The notes: generated by a model from the sequence alone, not told the origin. DNA of 64,000 bases from Pedobacter sp. Leaf194 (GCF_001423945.1 NZ_LMPU01000008.1:434001-498000); one strand, 5' to 3'; positions 1 to 9,990 are shown, counted from the stretch's first letter. Program-made: numbers and translations.

Positions 1-1336
1 GGCACTTGCAAGTGTACTAATTCCCATAATTATTCATTTGTGGAATGTTAAGCAAGGCAAAACGCTGAAAATTGGCAGTATTGCCTTACTGGGAGAAAGT
101 GCTCGTGCAAGTTCGAAAAGTTATAAAATAAACGATTGGCTGCTATTTATACTACGCTGTTTACTGTTAGCGCTGCTAGCGATTATCATTGCACAGCCCT
201 TTAAAAAAAACAATTTATCAACGAAAAATTCAGGCTGGATATTGATAGAACGGTCGAATTTTTCAAAGGTATTTAAAACCAATCGCAAAACGATTGATTC
301 TTTAACGAAGCTTGGATACCAGATTCATGATTTCAACTTAGGATTTAATCTGATCGATCTAAAAGATACTTCGAAAACCTACACGCCGACCGGGAATTTA
401 CTGAACCATAACTCGCTGTTAAATCAGTTAAATGCTCTGGTCCCAGCTCAAAGTTCAGTTTATCTTTTTACCGACAACCGTTTGAAAAATTTTGGAAATG
501 AGTTGCCAGCGGTTTCCTATAAACTGGTTTTAAAAACGCTCAATCGTGCGGATACAACAAGTAACTGGATTACCGATTATGCAGGTAAGAAGTTTCAGGC
601 CGTATCAACTCCATCGAGCACCATTTATACAGCAGTTAATGATGTTTCATCGCCGTTTAGGGTAGCTGTGTATGAAACTCCCGGCCACGCAGACAAACAA
701 TATTTACTAGCAGCGTTGAACGCAATTGCAGGCTTCTCCGGAAGAAAAATCATATTTAACCCGGCGGGGAAAGCAGATATTGGCTTTTGGCTTTCTGAAG
801 AACCGGTTTCAGCAAATTTTAAATCAGCAATTGATACCAACGGAACTTTATTTGAATACGCAAAAGGCAAAGTAATTGCTGAGCGTTCTTTTATAAATAT
901 AAATGGGATTAAGGTTGCATTGTATAAACGAATTGAGGCGACGACAACATTTGATAAAAAATGGACTGATGGTTTTGGCAATTCAATTTTGTCGCTACAA
1001 GAGACGGAGAAACTAAAGGTTTTCCACCTGTACACCCGCTTTAACCCACAATGGAATCAATTGGTTTGGAACGAGGTCTTTGTTAAAGCATTAATGCCAA
1101 TGGTTATTGTAGATAAAAGCGCCGGGGAGTTTGGCTTCGAAGAAAACGCGGCAGATCAGCGCCAAATTGCTCCAAAGCAAAGAAAATTCACTCAAACTAA
1201 TGAAAGCGCAATTGCTTTAAAAGCAAACCAGGACGAATCAATTTCGCACATATTTTGGCTCGCAGCATTTATTATTCTGCTCGCCGAACGCATTTTATCA
1301 TTCAGAAAAAAAGCAAATGTTTATGATAAAAACTGA
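1..1336 (+). CDS. BatA-type membrane protein (5' end outside window)
   Basis: The reading frame is open from the first bases of the window, so the true start lies upstream; an internal TTG at 38 is not a convincing start because the hydrophobic BatA-like segment (ALASVLIPIIIHLW) precedes it. The visible part has the end of one membrane helix, a short cytoplasmic stretch rich in K and S, a second helix (about LLFILRCLLLALLAIIIAQPF), a long soluble region and a last helix near the C-terminus (FWLAAFIILLAERIL). This is the pattern of the Bacteroidetes BatA N-terminal domain family, usually encoded after MoxR AAA ATPase and DUF58 genes. No von Willebrand A domain is seen in the part present. The stop overlaps the next gene by 20 bases, which suggests translational coupling. 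The molecular function of this family is not known. Confidence 0.75.
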   Translation, partial: ALASVLIPIIIHLWNVKQGKTLKIGSIALLGESARASSKSYKINDWLLFILRCLLLALLAIIIAQPFKKNNLSTKNSGWILIERSNFSKVFKTNRKTIDSLTKLGYQIHDFNLGFNLIDLKDTSKTYTPTGNLLNHNSLLNQLNALVPAQSSVYLFTDNRLKNFGNELPAVSYKLVLKTLNRADTTSNWITDYAGKKFQAVSTPSSTIYTAVNDVSSPFRVAVYETPGHADKQYLLAALNAIAGFSGRKIIFNPAGKADIGFWLSEEPVSANFKSAIDTNGTLFEYAKGKVIAERSFININGIKVALYKRIEATTTFDKKWTDGFGNSILSLQETEKLKVFHLYTRFNPQWNQLVWNEVFVKALMPMVIVDKSAGEFGFEENAADQRQIAPKQRKFTQTNESAIALKANQDESISHIFWLAAFIILLAERILSFRKKANVYDKN

Positions 1337-3446
1337 AGGACAAAAATGGATTTACGACCTAAGAATGAAGTGGATATGGTTACACTTAGTTAGGCTTTTT
1401 GTGATTAGTTTGGCCGTCGCCCTCCTCTTGTCGGCGGTTTTGATTTACGTTTTACACATGCCGCCGCTGGTTTGTTGCATCATTTTACCTTTAGCGTTAA
1501 TTATTGCTTTGCTTCGCAAGCCAATATGGAAAACCAGCCAGCAAGAGTTTTGCCGTTATGCCAACAATAAATACCCCGAACTGGAAGAAAGCGCCGATTT
1601 GTTAATTCAAAACCCAGACAGTTTATCATTGCTTGAGCAACTTCAACGCTCAAAAATCGAAAAGAGAATTACGGAAATTAGTTCACCACAAGAGCCTGTT
1701 AAAAAGCTGTACGCTGGTTTAGCGCTTTTGGCGACAGCATTAATAATCAGCTTCGCAATTGCAAAAATCCCCAAAATTAAAGAAAACAATAAATCCGGGT
1801 CGCACGCTCTGCGCCCATTGCCTGCAATAAAGGAAAATACCCTTCCGGAAATTTCAGATTTCAGCGCAACCATAATTCCTCCGGCTTATACAGGCAAACC
1901 CGAACGTAAACAAAAGCAGTTTTCGATAAAGGCAGAAACCGGAGCAAAAATAAACTGGAAGATTGAAACGAACATTGCAGTCGAGCGCCTAAAAATCACG
2001 TTTAACGATAAAGAATCAGTTTCCCTCAAGGCCAGTAATAAAGAACGAACAACCTGGCTTTTTTCTAAAACTCTCGATAAAACGGGTTTTTACCAGTTGG
2101 AAATTGATGGTAAAAAGTCAGATTTGTACCAGCTCGAAGCAGTTGCCGATTTGCCGGTAATTATTAAAATAACACGGTCAAAACAACACACAACAATAGA
2201 TGTTGGGCAACCTCAAAAATTTAATCTAAATACCGTTTTGACGGATGACTATGGCGTCAACGACGCCTTTATCTCTGCTACGATGGCAAGTGGAAAAGGT
2301 GAAGGTGTAAGTTTCACCGAAAAAAAATTGAGCTTCAATACGCGTTTTAACAACGAGAAAAACAAGGTATTAAACAGGGAAATCGATTTGAAAAGCCTGG
2401 GAATGAAACCCGGTGATGAGCTCTACTTTTTCGTTAAAGCGATGGATAATCATGGTCAATCGAGCCGTTCTGATGTTTATTTCGTTTCCATAGTTGATAC
2501 AACTGAATTGATGAGCATGGCCGGAATGACAAATGGCGTTAATCTGGTTCCTGAATATTTCAGGAGTCAGCGGCAAATCATTATTGATACTGAAAAGTTA
2601 TTAAAAGCGCAATCTTCGCTCGCTGCTGACGCATTTAAAAACCGAAGCAATGAACTGGGAATCGATCAAAAACTCTTGAGGCTGCGCTACGGCCAGTTTT
2701 TAGGGGAAGAAAATGAAACAGAAATTGGAGGCGACCATGATGACCATGCAGAACACAGTGGCGAGGAGGAAAAATTCGGCGATGTGACCGCAATAATGGA
2801 TAAATATGCCCACAAACATGATATTGCGGAGGATGCAACCTTTTTCGAGCCGGAAATGAAAGCCCAATTAAAGGCTGTTTTAACAGAAATGTGGAATTCT
2901 GAGTTGCGCCTGAGAACCTATAAACCACAGGAAGCATTGCCATACGAATATAAAGCGTTGCGAATGCTGAAAGATTTGCAACAAAAATCGAGGGCTTATG
3001 TGGCTAAAACTACGGTCAAAACTGCTTCATTAAAACCTGAAAAACGATTAAGCGGCGAACTTGATAAAATCACGCAACCTGTTCAAAACATGTCTGCAGC
3101 GCAAAAAGACCAACGAACAACCAATTTGAAAACTACTTTAGCTTTACTTGAAAGTCGAAAAGCCGGCAAGAAGTTTTCCGAAGGTGACAGATATTTGTTA
3201 AGCGAGACGGAAAAATATATGATTGGCGCCGCGGCCGATAATCCTGCAACTTACCTAAATGCATTAACAAGTTTAAGGCGACTATCACTTAACAAGATTT
3301 TGCATCAAAAAGACATCGATGTTGTTCAGCAGGCCATTCAAAAAATGATTAAAGGCGATTCGCCTAAACCGCAAATACAAACTTCGCTGCCCGCAGCAAC
3401 ACTGTACCAAAATTACTTTAATAACCTAAATAAAACAGGGCGATAG
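1317..3446 (+). CDS. DUF4175-like membrane protein of the BatA cluster
   Basis: A 709-residue protein with two N-terminal membrane helices around residues 22-65 and a third near 131-150, followed by a large soluble region. That region has the signature layout of Bacteroidetes DUF4175-type proteins: a PPAYTG stretch, beta-rich repeats with a DDYGV motif, and a GDELYFFVKAMDNHGQSS segment. The C-terminal third is helical and charged, and holds an unusual acidic/histidine run (GGDHDDHAEHSGEEE) that could bind metal; that is inference. ATG 1317 overlaps the previous gene by 20 bases; a second ATG at 1323 is an equally possible start. Two bases separate its stop from the next gene, so the three genes form one transcription unit. 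The family's biochemical role is unknown; the BatA/MoxR context suggests a membrane-anchored assembly or stress-tolerance complex. Confidence 0.7.
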   Translation: MFMIKTEGQKWIYDLRMKWIWLHLVRLFVISLAVALLLSAVLIYVLHMPPLVCCIILPLALIIALLRKPIWKTSQQEFCRYANNKYPELEESADLLIQNPDSLSLLEQLQRSKIEKRITEISSPQEPVKKLYAGLALLATALIISFAIAKIPKIKENNKSGSHALRPLPAIKENTLPEISDFSATIIPPAYTGKPERKQKQFSIKAETGAKINWKIETNIAVERLKITFNDKESVSLKASNKERTTWLFSKTLDKTGFYQLEIDGKKSDLYQLEAVADLPVIIKITRSKQHTTIDVGQPQKFNLNTVLTDDYGVNDAFISATMASGKGEGVSFTEKKLSFNTRFNNEKNKVLNREIDLKSLGMKPGDELYFFVKAMDNHGQSSRSDVYFVSIVDTTELMSMAGMTNGVNLVPEYFRSQRQIIIDTEKLLKAQSSLAADAFKNRSNELGIDQKLLRLRYGQFLGEENETEIGGDHDDHAEHSGEEEKFGDVTAIMDKYAHKHDIAEDATFFEPEMKAQLKAVLTEMWNSELRLRTYKPQEALPYEYKALRMLKDLQQKSRAYVAKTTVKTASLKPEKRLSGELDKITQPVQNMSAAQKDQRTTNLKTTLALLESRKAGKKFSEGDRYLLSETEKYMIGAAADNPATYLNALTSLRRLSLNKILHQKDIDVVQQAIQKMIKGDSPKPQIQTSLPAATLYQNYFNNLNKTGR

Positions 3447-3448
3447 TT

Positions 3449-5236
3449 ATGGAATTTAAATATGCCGTTCTCATATTATCGTTACTGTTATTGATTTTCC
3501 TCCTCTACAAAGAAATCAAAAGAGCAAGCAAGGCCAGACTGTTGTGGAGGATTTTTGCCAGTATAATTGCTGTAAGTTGTTTTGCTTTGCTAATCATTCC
3601 GGTTAAGTATAAGTCGGGTTTTAAAAACAATGCGAACGAAATTATTTTGCTCACCAAAGGCGCCGATTTAGATGAACTGGCAAAAATTCGGGGAGCAAAA
3701 TATGTGCTAGGGGCATCAAATGCAAAAGTTAACAATGCAGTGCCGATTCCCGACCTCTCCTATTTCCTCGCAAACCATAAAGATGTTAGGAAACTTAACA
3801 TCTACGGCGAGGGATTATCAAAACATGAATTGCGCAACTTACATGAGTACGAATTAAACTTCCATCCTTCAGAAGGGATAACTGGAATAATTTCTGCCAG
3901 CTGGCCGGCTCAAATAAAATCAACGCAACAATTATTGGTTCAGGGAATTTATCAAAACAAGAGCGAAGAAAAAGTAAAACTTTTGTTTAAAGGAATGGGA
4001 AGTTCAATTGATTCCATCTCTGTTGAAGGTAAATCCAGTAAAAGCTTTTCATTTTCTACCCAACCAAAACAAATCGGAAAAGCAGTTTATAACCTTATTT
4101 CTTTCGACGGAAAAGATACGCTTGCCAAAGAACCCGTTCCTTTTTTAGTTGATGAGCAATTGCCTTTTAAGGTATTGATACTTGCTTCCTTTCCCGACTT
4201 TGAGTATAAGTTTTTAAAAAAATGGCTTTACGATAATCATTATCCTTTAGCTTTCAGAAGCCAGATAAGTAAAGATAAATACAGTTCAGAATTTCTGGCT
4301 ATGGATAGCATCAACCTGAACAAGATCAGTACAAACTCCATTAAAAAATTTGATATTTTAATCATTGATGAAGAGGAACTTGCAGCCATGAATGCAGGCG
4401 AACGAAGTGCTATTGATGCGGCTGTAACTGGTGGGATGGGATTATTCATTAGGGTTTCAAGCTTAAAAGCATTAACACCGGCAAGTAGTAAATTTGGCAG
4501 ATTTGAAGTGTCGAACACGAAAGAAAAGGAGCTTAAAGTGATGCTAAAAGACGAAAAACACAAGTTTAGCAGCTTACCCTTAGAACAAAAATTATTTTTA
4601 AGGAGTACCCAGAATGATCTGCCCTTGCTTACCGATGGCGGTGGCAAAGTTTTGGTGAACAGTACAATTAAAGGCGCCGGGAAAGTGTTAGTGTCTTCAC
4701 TACCATCTACCTTTAACTGGCTGCTAACGGGTAAAAAAAACGACTTTACCACATATTGGTCTACAATATTATCTGCCGCTGTAAAAAAGAGAAATGAAAA
4801 TCAATCTCTGAAAATTCTACCACAGTTTCCTGTTGTAAATGAAAAAGCCAGATTAATTGTCGACATCCCGACGTCAGGAAAAATTCCTTCATTAAACATT
4901 GATAGTATCCGCTTGACTCCCTTGCAAAATATCGAACTCCCTTTCGAATGGGAGGCGGTTTTTTATCCAACAAAAAATGGATGGCATAATTTAGTGGTAA
5001 ATCAGTCTGCAGAACCGTTTTTCATATACCAAAAAACAGATTGGCAGGCATTAAAAATTCAGCAAAAAATATTGGCAACCCGCCAGTTTGTAGCTAAAGC
5101 GAAAATTAAGGAATCAAAAATCAAACAATCAGCTGTTAATGTCGAAGAAGAACTATCAATCTGGTGGTTTTTTGTAGGATTTTTACTCGCCTCCGCTTTT
5201 TTATGGTTCGAAGCGAGAATTCTCGACGCTAAATAG
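3449..5236 (+). CDS. Conserved membrane protein of the BatA/DUF4175 cluster, function unknown
   Basis: A 595-residue protein with two N-terminal membrane helices (residues about 5-21 and 33-50), a long periplasm-type region and one C-terminal helix (WWFFVGFLLASAFLWFEARIL). The middle part (FKVLILASFPDFEYKFLKKW, later FDILIIDEEELAAMNAGE) reads like a Rossmann or glutamine-amidotransferase-like fold seen in other BatA-cluster membrane proteins, but no catalytic triad is evident. It starts two bases after the DUF4175-like gene and shares its orientation, so it is probably the last gene of that operon. An 87-base gap without a clear terminator follows before the first TldD gene, so readthrough is possible. 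I do not assign a function. Confidence 0.7.
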   Translation: MEFKYAVLILSLLLLIFLLYKEIKRASKARLLWRIFASIIAVSCFALLIIPVKYKSGFKNNANEIILLTKGADLDELAKIRGAKYVLGASNAKVNNAVPIPDLSYFLANHKDVRKLNIYGEGLSKHELRNLHEYELNFHPSEGITGIISASWPAQIKSTQQLLVQGIYQNKSEEKVKLLFKGMGSSIDSISVEGKSSKSFSFSTQPKQIGKAVYNLISFDGKDTLAKEPVPFLVDEQLPFKVLILASFPDFEYKFLKKWLYDNHYPLAFRSQISKDKYSSEFLAMDSINLNKISTNSIKKFDILIIDEEELAAMNAGERSAIDAAVTGGMGLFIRVSSLKALTPASSKFGRFEVSNTKEKELKVMLKDEKHKFSSLPLEQKLFLRSTQNDLPLLTDGGGKVLVNSTIKGAGKVLVSSLPSTFNWLLTGKKNDFTTYWSTILSAAVKKRNENQSLKILPQFPVVNEKARLIVDIPTSGKIPSLNIDSIRLTPLQNIELPFEWEAVFYPTKNGWHNLVVNQSAEPFFIYQKTDWQALKIQQKILATRQFVAKAKIKESKIKQSAVNVEEELSIWWFFVGFLLASAFLWFEARILDAK

Positions 5237-5323
5237 TGTTTGAAACTAAAATGTTATAAACCAGCGTGCCAAATTAACTCATAAATGGCTATCTTGGAAA
5301 CGTAAACCCCTAAACTGAACCAA

Positions 5324-6958
5324 TTGAAAAGAAAAGATTTCCTCTATTTATCCGGAATGGGTATGTCTGCTTTGATGCTACCCAACCTTTCCGCATTCGG
5401 AACTCCGATAGACCCTCTGCAGGCGCTGGATGGAGTTGATGTAAAAATTAAAAAAGAACTTGCTGATGTTGCCCTGAACGCCGCAAAATCTAAGGGAGCA
5501 ACTTATGCGGATATTCGTATCGGCCGCTACCTTAATCAGTTCGTTGCAACCCGCGAAAAGCGGGTACAGGGCGTAGCAAATACTGAATCGTACGGCGTAG
5601 GCATACGCGTATTAGCCAATGGATGCTGGGGTTTCGCTGCAACAAACAATGTAACCAAAGATGCTGTTGCCAAAGCTGCCGAACAGGCGGTTGCCGTTGC
5701 AAAAGCCAATTCGAAAATTCAGGGCGAGCCGGTTCAACTGGCACCTCAAAGAGGTTACGGCGAAGTAAGCTGGAAAACACCTATCGAGATTAATGCCTTT
5801 GAAGTTCCTGTTAAAGAGAAGGTAGATTTGCTGTTGAACGTGAATGATATAGCCATGCAAAACGGCGCCAACTTTGTCAATTCGGTAATATTTGCAGTAA
5901 ATGAACAAAAGTATTTCGCATCGACAGATGGTTCATATATCGATCAGGATGTGCATCGTATCTATCCAAATTTTAATGTTACGAGGATAGACAGGGCTTC
6001 CGGACAATTCAAAACCCGTAATTCGCTTAGTTCTCCAATGGGAAAGGGTTACGAGTATATGCATGCACGCCCGGAAGATAAAGTTTCTGGCATCGTTACC
6101 CGTTATAAAGGTCGCTACGATATGCTTGAAGATGTTAAGGAAGCGGCCCGCGTAGCTTCAGAAAAGATAAAAGCGAAATCCGTTGAGCCGGGGAAATATG
6201 ATTTGGTTCTGGATCCGTCTCACCTCTGGTTAACAATTCACGAATCTGTTGGTCACCCCACTGAGCTGGATCGTGTTTTGGGTTACGAAGCAAACTACGC
6301 AGGCACGAGTTTTTTAACCTTAGATAAATGGGAATCAAAAAAATTCAAATTCGGCAGTGATAAAGTTAACATTGTAGCCGATAAAACGCAGGTTGGCTCA
6401 CTAGGTGCTGTTGGTTATGATGATGAAGGCGTAAAATGCAAAAAGTGGGATTTAATTAAAGATGGTGTTTTGGTTAACTATCAGGCCATTCGGGATCAGG
6501 CACACATCATCGGTTTAAATGAATCTCAAGGCTGCTGTTATTCCCAGGGTTGGGATGATGTTCAGTTTCAACGCATGGCAAACGTATCGTTACAGCCAGG
6601 AAAAGAGAAACTGAGTGTTGACGATATGATTAAAAATGTTGAAAAGGGCGTATACATTATTGGTGACGGCAGTTTTTCAATCGATCAGCAACGTTATAAT
6701 TTCCAGTTCGGCGGACAAATTTTCTATGAAATTAAAAATGGAAAGATTGTGGGCATGCTGAACGATGTGGCCTATCAGGCCAATACACAGGAGTTCTGGA
6801 ATTCGTGCAATGCCGTTTGCGACGATGGTGACTACCGTTTAGGCGGCTCATTTAACGATGGAAAAGGTCAGCCGTCGCAAAGTAGTGCAGTTTCTCACGG
6901 TAGTTCTACTGCGAGGTTTAATGGTGTTAATGTTATCAATACAGCAAGAAAAATATAA
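5324..6958 (+). CDS. TldD/PmbA family metalloprotease, TldD type (copy 1)
   Basis: A 544-residue member of the TldD/PmbA (peptidase U62) family. The zinc-site motif HESVGH lies at residues 306-311, within LTIHESVGHPTELDRV, and a Cys pair (GCCY) farther on may supply the third ligand. It starts with TTG at 5324; this start is chosen because it gives the N-terminus KRKDFLYLSGMGMSALMLP, which closely matches the paralogue at 8337 and looks like a Tat-type or similar export signal. Known TldD proteins pair with PmbA/TldE (the inactive partner) to cleave unfolded peptides and mature some peptide toxins in the cytoplasm. Here the partner gene follows two bases downstream. The apparent N-terminal signal, if real, would make this an exported variant, unlike E. 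coli TldD. Confidence 0.9.
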   Translation: MKRKDFLYLSGMGMSALMLPNLSAFGTPIDPLQALDGVDVKIKKELADVALNAAKSKGATYADIRIGRYLNQFVATREKRVQGVANTESYGVGIRVLANGCWGFAATNNVTKDAVAKAAEQAVAVAKANSKIQGEPVQLAPQRGYGEVSWKTPIEINAFEVPVKEKVDLLLNVNDIAMQNGANFVNSVIFAVNEQKYFASTDGSYIDQDVHRIYPNFNVTRIDRASGQFKTRNSLSSPMGKGYEYMHARPEDKVSGIVTRYKGRYDMLEDVKEAARVASEKIKAKSVEPGKYDLVLDPSHLWLTIHESVGHPTELDRVLGYEANYAGTSFLTLDKWESKKFKFGSDKVNIVADKTQVGSLGAVGYDDEGVKCKKWDLIKDGVLVNYQAIRDQAHIIGLNESQGCCYSQGWDDVQFQRMANVSLQPGKEKLSVDDMIKNVEKGVYIIGDGSFSIDQQRYNFQFGGQIFYEIKNGKIVGMLNDVAYQANTQEFWNSCNAVCDDGDYRLGGSFNDGKGQPSQSSAVSHGSSTARFNGVNVINTARKI

Positions 6959-6960
6959 TT

Positions 6961-8277
6961 ATGGCTATATTAAGTAAAGAAGAAGCCCAGGCGATATTAA
7001 AAAAGGTAGTTGGCTTTTCAAAGGCCGAGTTTTGTGAGGTAAGTTTAAGAGGTTCTGATGGTGGAAACATTCGTTATGCTCGTAACGCCGTTTCCACAGC
7101 TGGCCAAATTAGCACCATGAGTTTGGGTGTTAGCTCAACCTATGGTAAAAAAACTGGCTCTGCAACAATTAACGAATTTGATGATGCATCGCTCGAAAAA
7201 GTTGTACGAAGAGCAGAAGAACTGGCAATGCTTGCACCGGAAAATCCGGAATTTATGCCGCTGTTAGGGCCGCAAACTTTCGCCGAATCGAAAACATTTA
7301 ATGAGAATACCGCTGCGATGACGCCAGATACCAGGGCAGAAATGGTAGGCAAAAGTTTAAGCGTATCAAAGGCAGCTGGCTTAGATGCTGCAGGCTTTTT
7401 AGAAAATTCTACAAGTTTCAACGCCGTGATGAACTCAAAAGGTTTATTCGCTTACAACAAAGGCACAAATGTTTCTTTTTCTGTAACAGTGAGAAATAAG
7501 CAGGGAACGGGTTCGGGCTATGTGGAGCAGGATTTCAACGATCTTTCGAAGATGGATACTCTTGCACTCAGTAAAATTGCGGCAAGCAAAGCCAATGGTT
7601 CGGCAGGAGCAAAAGCTATTGAGCCCGGAAAATATACGGTCATTTTAGAGCCGCTTGCTGCAAGTGATATTCTGGGTAACATGTTTAGAGGTTTTGATGC
7701 CCGCAGTGCTGATGAAGGCAGAAGTTTTATGAGTAAGAAAGGCGGTGGTACGCGTTTAGGCGAACAACTATTTTCTGATAACGTAAATATTTATTCAGAC
7801 CCGTTAAATCCAGAAATTCCATCCTCGACTTGGTCTGGAGATGGTTTACCTGTAAAAAGAACACAATGGGTTGAAAAAGGTGTGGTTAAAAATCTCTCCT
7901 ATTCGAGATATTGGGCCGCACAAAAAAATGTTGAGCCACTTCCGTTTAGCCGTGGTGTAATCATTGAAGGCGGCAATCAATCGCTGGCCGAACTTATCAA
8001 GAGTACAGAAAAAGGAATTCTGGTAACCCGTTTCTGGTATATACGTTCGGTTGACCCACAAACATTGTTACTTACCGGCCTAACCCGTGATGGTACTTTT
8101 TATATTGAGAATGGTGAAATAAAATTCCCGATTAAAAACTTCAGGTTTAACGAAAGTCCTGTAATAATGCTTAATAATGTTGAAGCAATGGGTAAACCTG
8201 TAAGAACTGCAAGCGGTTTAATCCCGCCGATGAAAATCCGCGATTTTACTTTCACATCCTTATCAGATGCTATTTAA
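6961..8277 (+). CDS. TldD/PmbA family protein, PmbA/TldE-like subunit
   Basis: A 438-residue PmbA/TldE-type protein. It keeps the family fold (start MAILSKEEAQAILKKVVG, then SLRGSDGGNIRYARN, and the GTFYIENGEIKFPIKNFRFN C-terminal signature) but has no HExxxH motif: the equivalent region reads PGKYTVILEPLAASDILGN. In the family the non-catalytic TldE subunit forms a heterodimer with the zinc-bearing TldD. It has no signal peptide, whereas both flanking TldD copies have a signal-like N-terminus; this mismatch is odd if the proteins are to meet. It lies two bases after copy 1, and its 3' end is followed by a strong terminator before the second TldD copy. Confidence 0.88.
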   Translation: MAILSKEEAQAILKKVVGFSKAEFCEVSLRGSDGGNIRYARNAVSTAGQISTMSLGVSSTYGKKTGSATINEFDDASLEKVVRRAEELAMLAPENPEFMPLLGPQTFAESKTFNENTAAMTPDTRAEMVGKSLSVSKAAGLDAAGFLENSTSFNAVMNSKGLFAYNKGTNVSFSVTVRNKQGTGSGYVEQDFNDLSKMDTLALSKIAASKANGSAGAKAIEPGKYTVILEPLAASDILGNMFRGFDARSADEGRSFMSKKGGGTRLGEQLFSDNVNIYSDPLNPEIPSSTWSGDGLPVKRTQWVEKGVVKNLSYSRYWAAQKNVEPLPFSRGVIIEGGNQSLAELIKSTEKGILVTRFWYIRSVDPQTLLLTGLTRDGTFYIENGEIKFPIKNFRFNESPVIMLNNVEAMGKPVRTASGLIPPMKIRDFTFTSLSDAI

Positions 8278-8284
8278 CTAATTT

Positions 8285-8317
8285 AAACAGCGGCGATTAC
8301 ATCACCGCTGTTTTTTT
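8285..8317 (+). terminator. Rho-independent terminator after pmbA-like gene
   Basis: Perfect 9-bp stem AAACAGCGG (8285-8293) with CCGCTGTTT (8305-8313), 11-base loop, then a T run to 8317. It lies only 20 bases before the TTG start of the second TldD gene, so that gene either depends on readthrough or has its promoter in this short gap. Confidence 0.8.
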
Positions 8318-8336
8318 AACTCCAAAATTTCAAAAA

Positions 8337-9977
8337 TTGAGAAGAAGAGATTTTTTATATATGACAGGTGTTGGCCTTGGCGCCACCATGATACCCAATA
8401 TGCCGGCATTCGGCAAAATTATTTCTGTTGAAGAATCTTTAACACCTGTTGATGTAGCTTTTAAGAAAAAGATGGCCGATGTTGCCCTTAACGCCGCAAA
8501 AAGCAAAGGCGCAACCTATGCTGATGTACGCATTGGAAGGTATTTAAATCAGGTTGTTGCCACAAGAGAAACCAGGGTCGAGAACATTTCCAATTCAGAA
8601 TCATACGGCTTGGGCGTTCGCGTTATTGCCGATGGAAGCTGGGGTTTCGCCGCAACAAACAACCTGGACAATGCGAGCATTGCCAAAGCCGCGGAAGCAG
8701 CCGTTGCAATTGCAAAAGGCAACTCGAAGCTTATGGAAGAGCCAGTTCAATTAGCTCCGCAAAAGGGATTTGGAGAGGTTAGCTGGAAAACACCTTTAGA
8801 AGTTAACGCTTTTGAAGTGCCGATTAAGGATAAAGTAGATTTGCTGCTGAAAGTAAACAGTGAGGCAATGAAAGGTGGCGCAAAATTCATCAACTCAAAT
8901 CTTTTCATGATTAACGAGCAAAAGTATTTCGCATCCACCGATGGTTCTTACATCGACCAGGACATCCATCGGATTTGGCCAACCTTTACTTTAACTAAAA
9001 CCGATGCTGCAAGTGGCAAGTTCGAAACACGAAATGCTTTAAGTGCTCCAATGGGCATGGGTTACGAATACCTAACACCTAAAGATTCAGAAAAAATTAA
9101 AGGTGGCCCGGTTACGATGTACAAAAAGCGTTACGACATTTTGGAAGACGTGCGGGAAGCCGCTGTGCATGTTGATGAAAAACTGAAAGCCAAACCTATA
9201 GCGCCAGGAAAATATGACCTGGTGTTAGACCCTTCACACCTATTCCTGACCATACACGAATCTGTTGGCCACCCTACGGAATTAGACCGGGTTTTAGGTT
9301 ATGAGGCAAACTATGCAGGAACAAGTTTTTTAACGCTTGATAAATGGGAGTCGAAGAAATTTAATTTCGGGAGTAAAGAAGTTAATATTCTCGCCGATAA
9401 AACGGAACGAGGCTCTCTGGGTGCTGTCGGATACGATGATGAAGGCGTCAAGTGTGGCAATTGGGATATCATTAAGGATGGAATTTTGGTTAACTACCAA
9501 ACGATTCGCGATCAGGCACATATTTTGGGCTTAAAGGCCTCGCAAGGTTGTTGCTATGCCGATAGCTGGGATAGCATTCAGTTTCAGCGGATGCCAAATG
9601 TTTCGCTGGCGCCAGGTAACGCTGCTTTAAGCGCAGCTGAAATGGTAAAAAATGTAGAAAAAGGCATTTATATGTTCGGAAGGAACTCTTACTCGATTGA
9701 TCAGCAGCGCTATAATTTCCAGTTTAGTGCGCAACTCGCCTACGAAATTAAAGAAGGAAAAATTGTAGGCATGTTTAAAGATGCGGCTTATCAGGCAAAT
9801 ACTCAGGAATTCTGGAATTCATGCGTTCAGCGCTGCGACAAAAATGATTATCGTTTGGGCGGCACGTTTTCTGACGGCAAAGGCCAGCCCGGACAAGCAA
9901 GTGCCGTATCACACGGTAGTGCAACAACCCGCTTTAATGGCGTAAATGTGATTAATACTGGTAGAAAACTTGGCTAA
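8337..9977 (+). CDS. TldD/PmbA family metalloprotease, TldD type (copy 2, with twin-arginine-like signal)
   Basis: A 546-residue close paralogue of the gene at 5324, colinear along the whole length, with HESVGH at residues 307-312 and the same GCCY element. The TTG start at 8337 gives the N-terminus RRRDFLYMTGVGLGAT followed by MIPNMPAFG, a good match to a Tat signal (RRDFL plus a hydrophobic stretch); copy 1 has KRKDFL at the same place. The duplication therefore includes the leader. Divergence is clearest near the C-terminus of the catalytic region (IIGDGSFSID in copy 1, MFGRNSYSID here) and around the YMHARPEDK/YLTPKDSEK segment. Substrate is unknown. A terminator upstream may separate its expression from the first two genes. 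Confidence 0.9.
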   Translation: MRRRDFLYMTGVGLGATMIPNMPAFGKIISVEESLTPVDVAFKKKMADVALNAAKSKGATYADVRIGRYLNQVVATRETRVENISNSESYGLGVRVIADGSWGFAATNNLDNASIAKAAEAAVAIAKGNSKLMEEPVQLAPQKGFGEVSWKTPLEVNAFEVPIKDKVDLLLKVNSEAMKGGAKFINSNLFMINEQKYFASTDGSYIDQDIHRIWPTFTLTKTDAASGKFETRNALSAPMGMGYEYLTPKDSEKIKGGPVTMYKKRYDILEDVREAAVHVDEKLKAKPIAPGKYDLVLDPSHLFLTIHESVGHPTELDRVLGYEANYAGTSFLTLDKWESKKFNFGSKEVNILADKTERGSLGAVGYDDEGVKCGNWDIIKDGILVNYQTIRDQAHILGLKASQGCCYADSWDSIQFQRMPNVSLAPGNAALSAAEMVKNVEKGIYMFGRNSYSIDQQRYNFQFSAQLAYEIKEGKIVGMFKDAAYQANTQEFWNSCVQRCDKNDYRLGGTFSDGKGQPGQASAVSHGSATTRFNGVNVINTGRKLG

Positions 9978-9990
9978 AAAAGGCAGCAAA

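Noticed and set aside
625-1035. Minus-strand ORF inside the BatA-type gene
   Set aside because: Shadow of the true frame; poor composition and no signal or family look.
2635-2943. Minus-strand ORF rich in His/Arg opposite the DUF4175-like gene
   Set aside because: Mirror of the acidic His-rich coding region; no independent support.
4240-4752. 170-codon minus-strand ORF
   Set aside because: Opposite a real gene; Ser/Leu-rich shadow composition.
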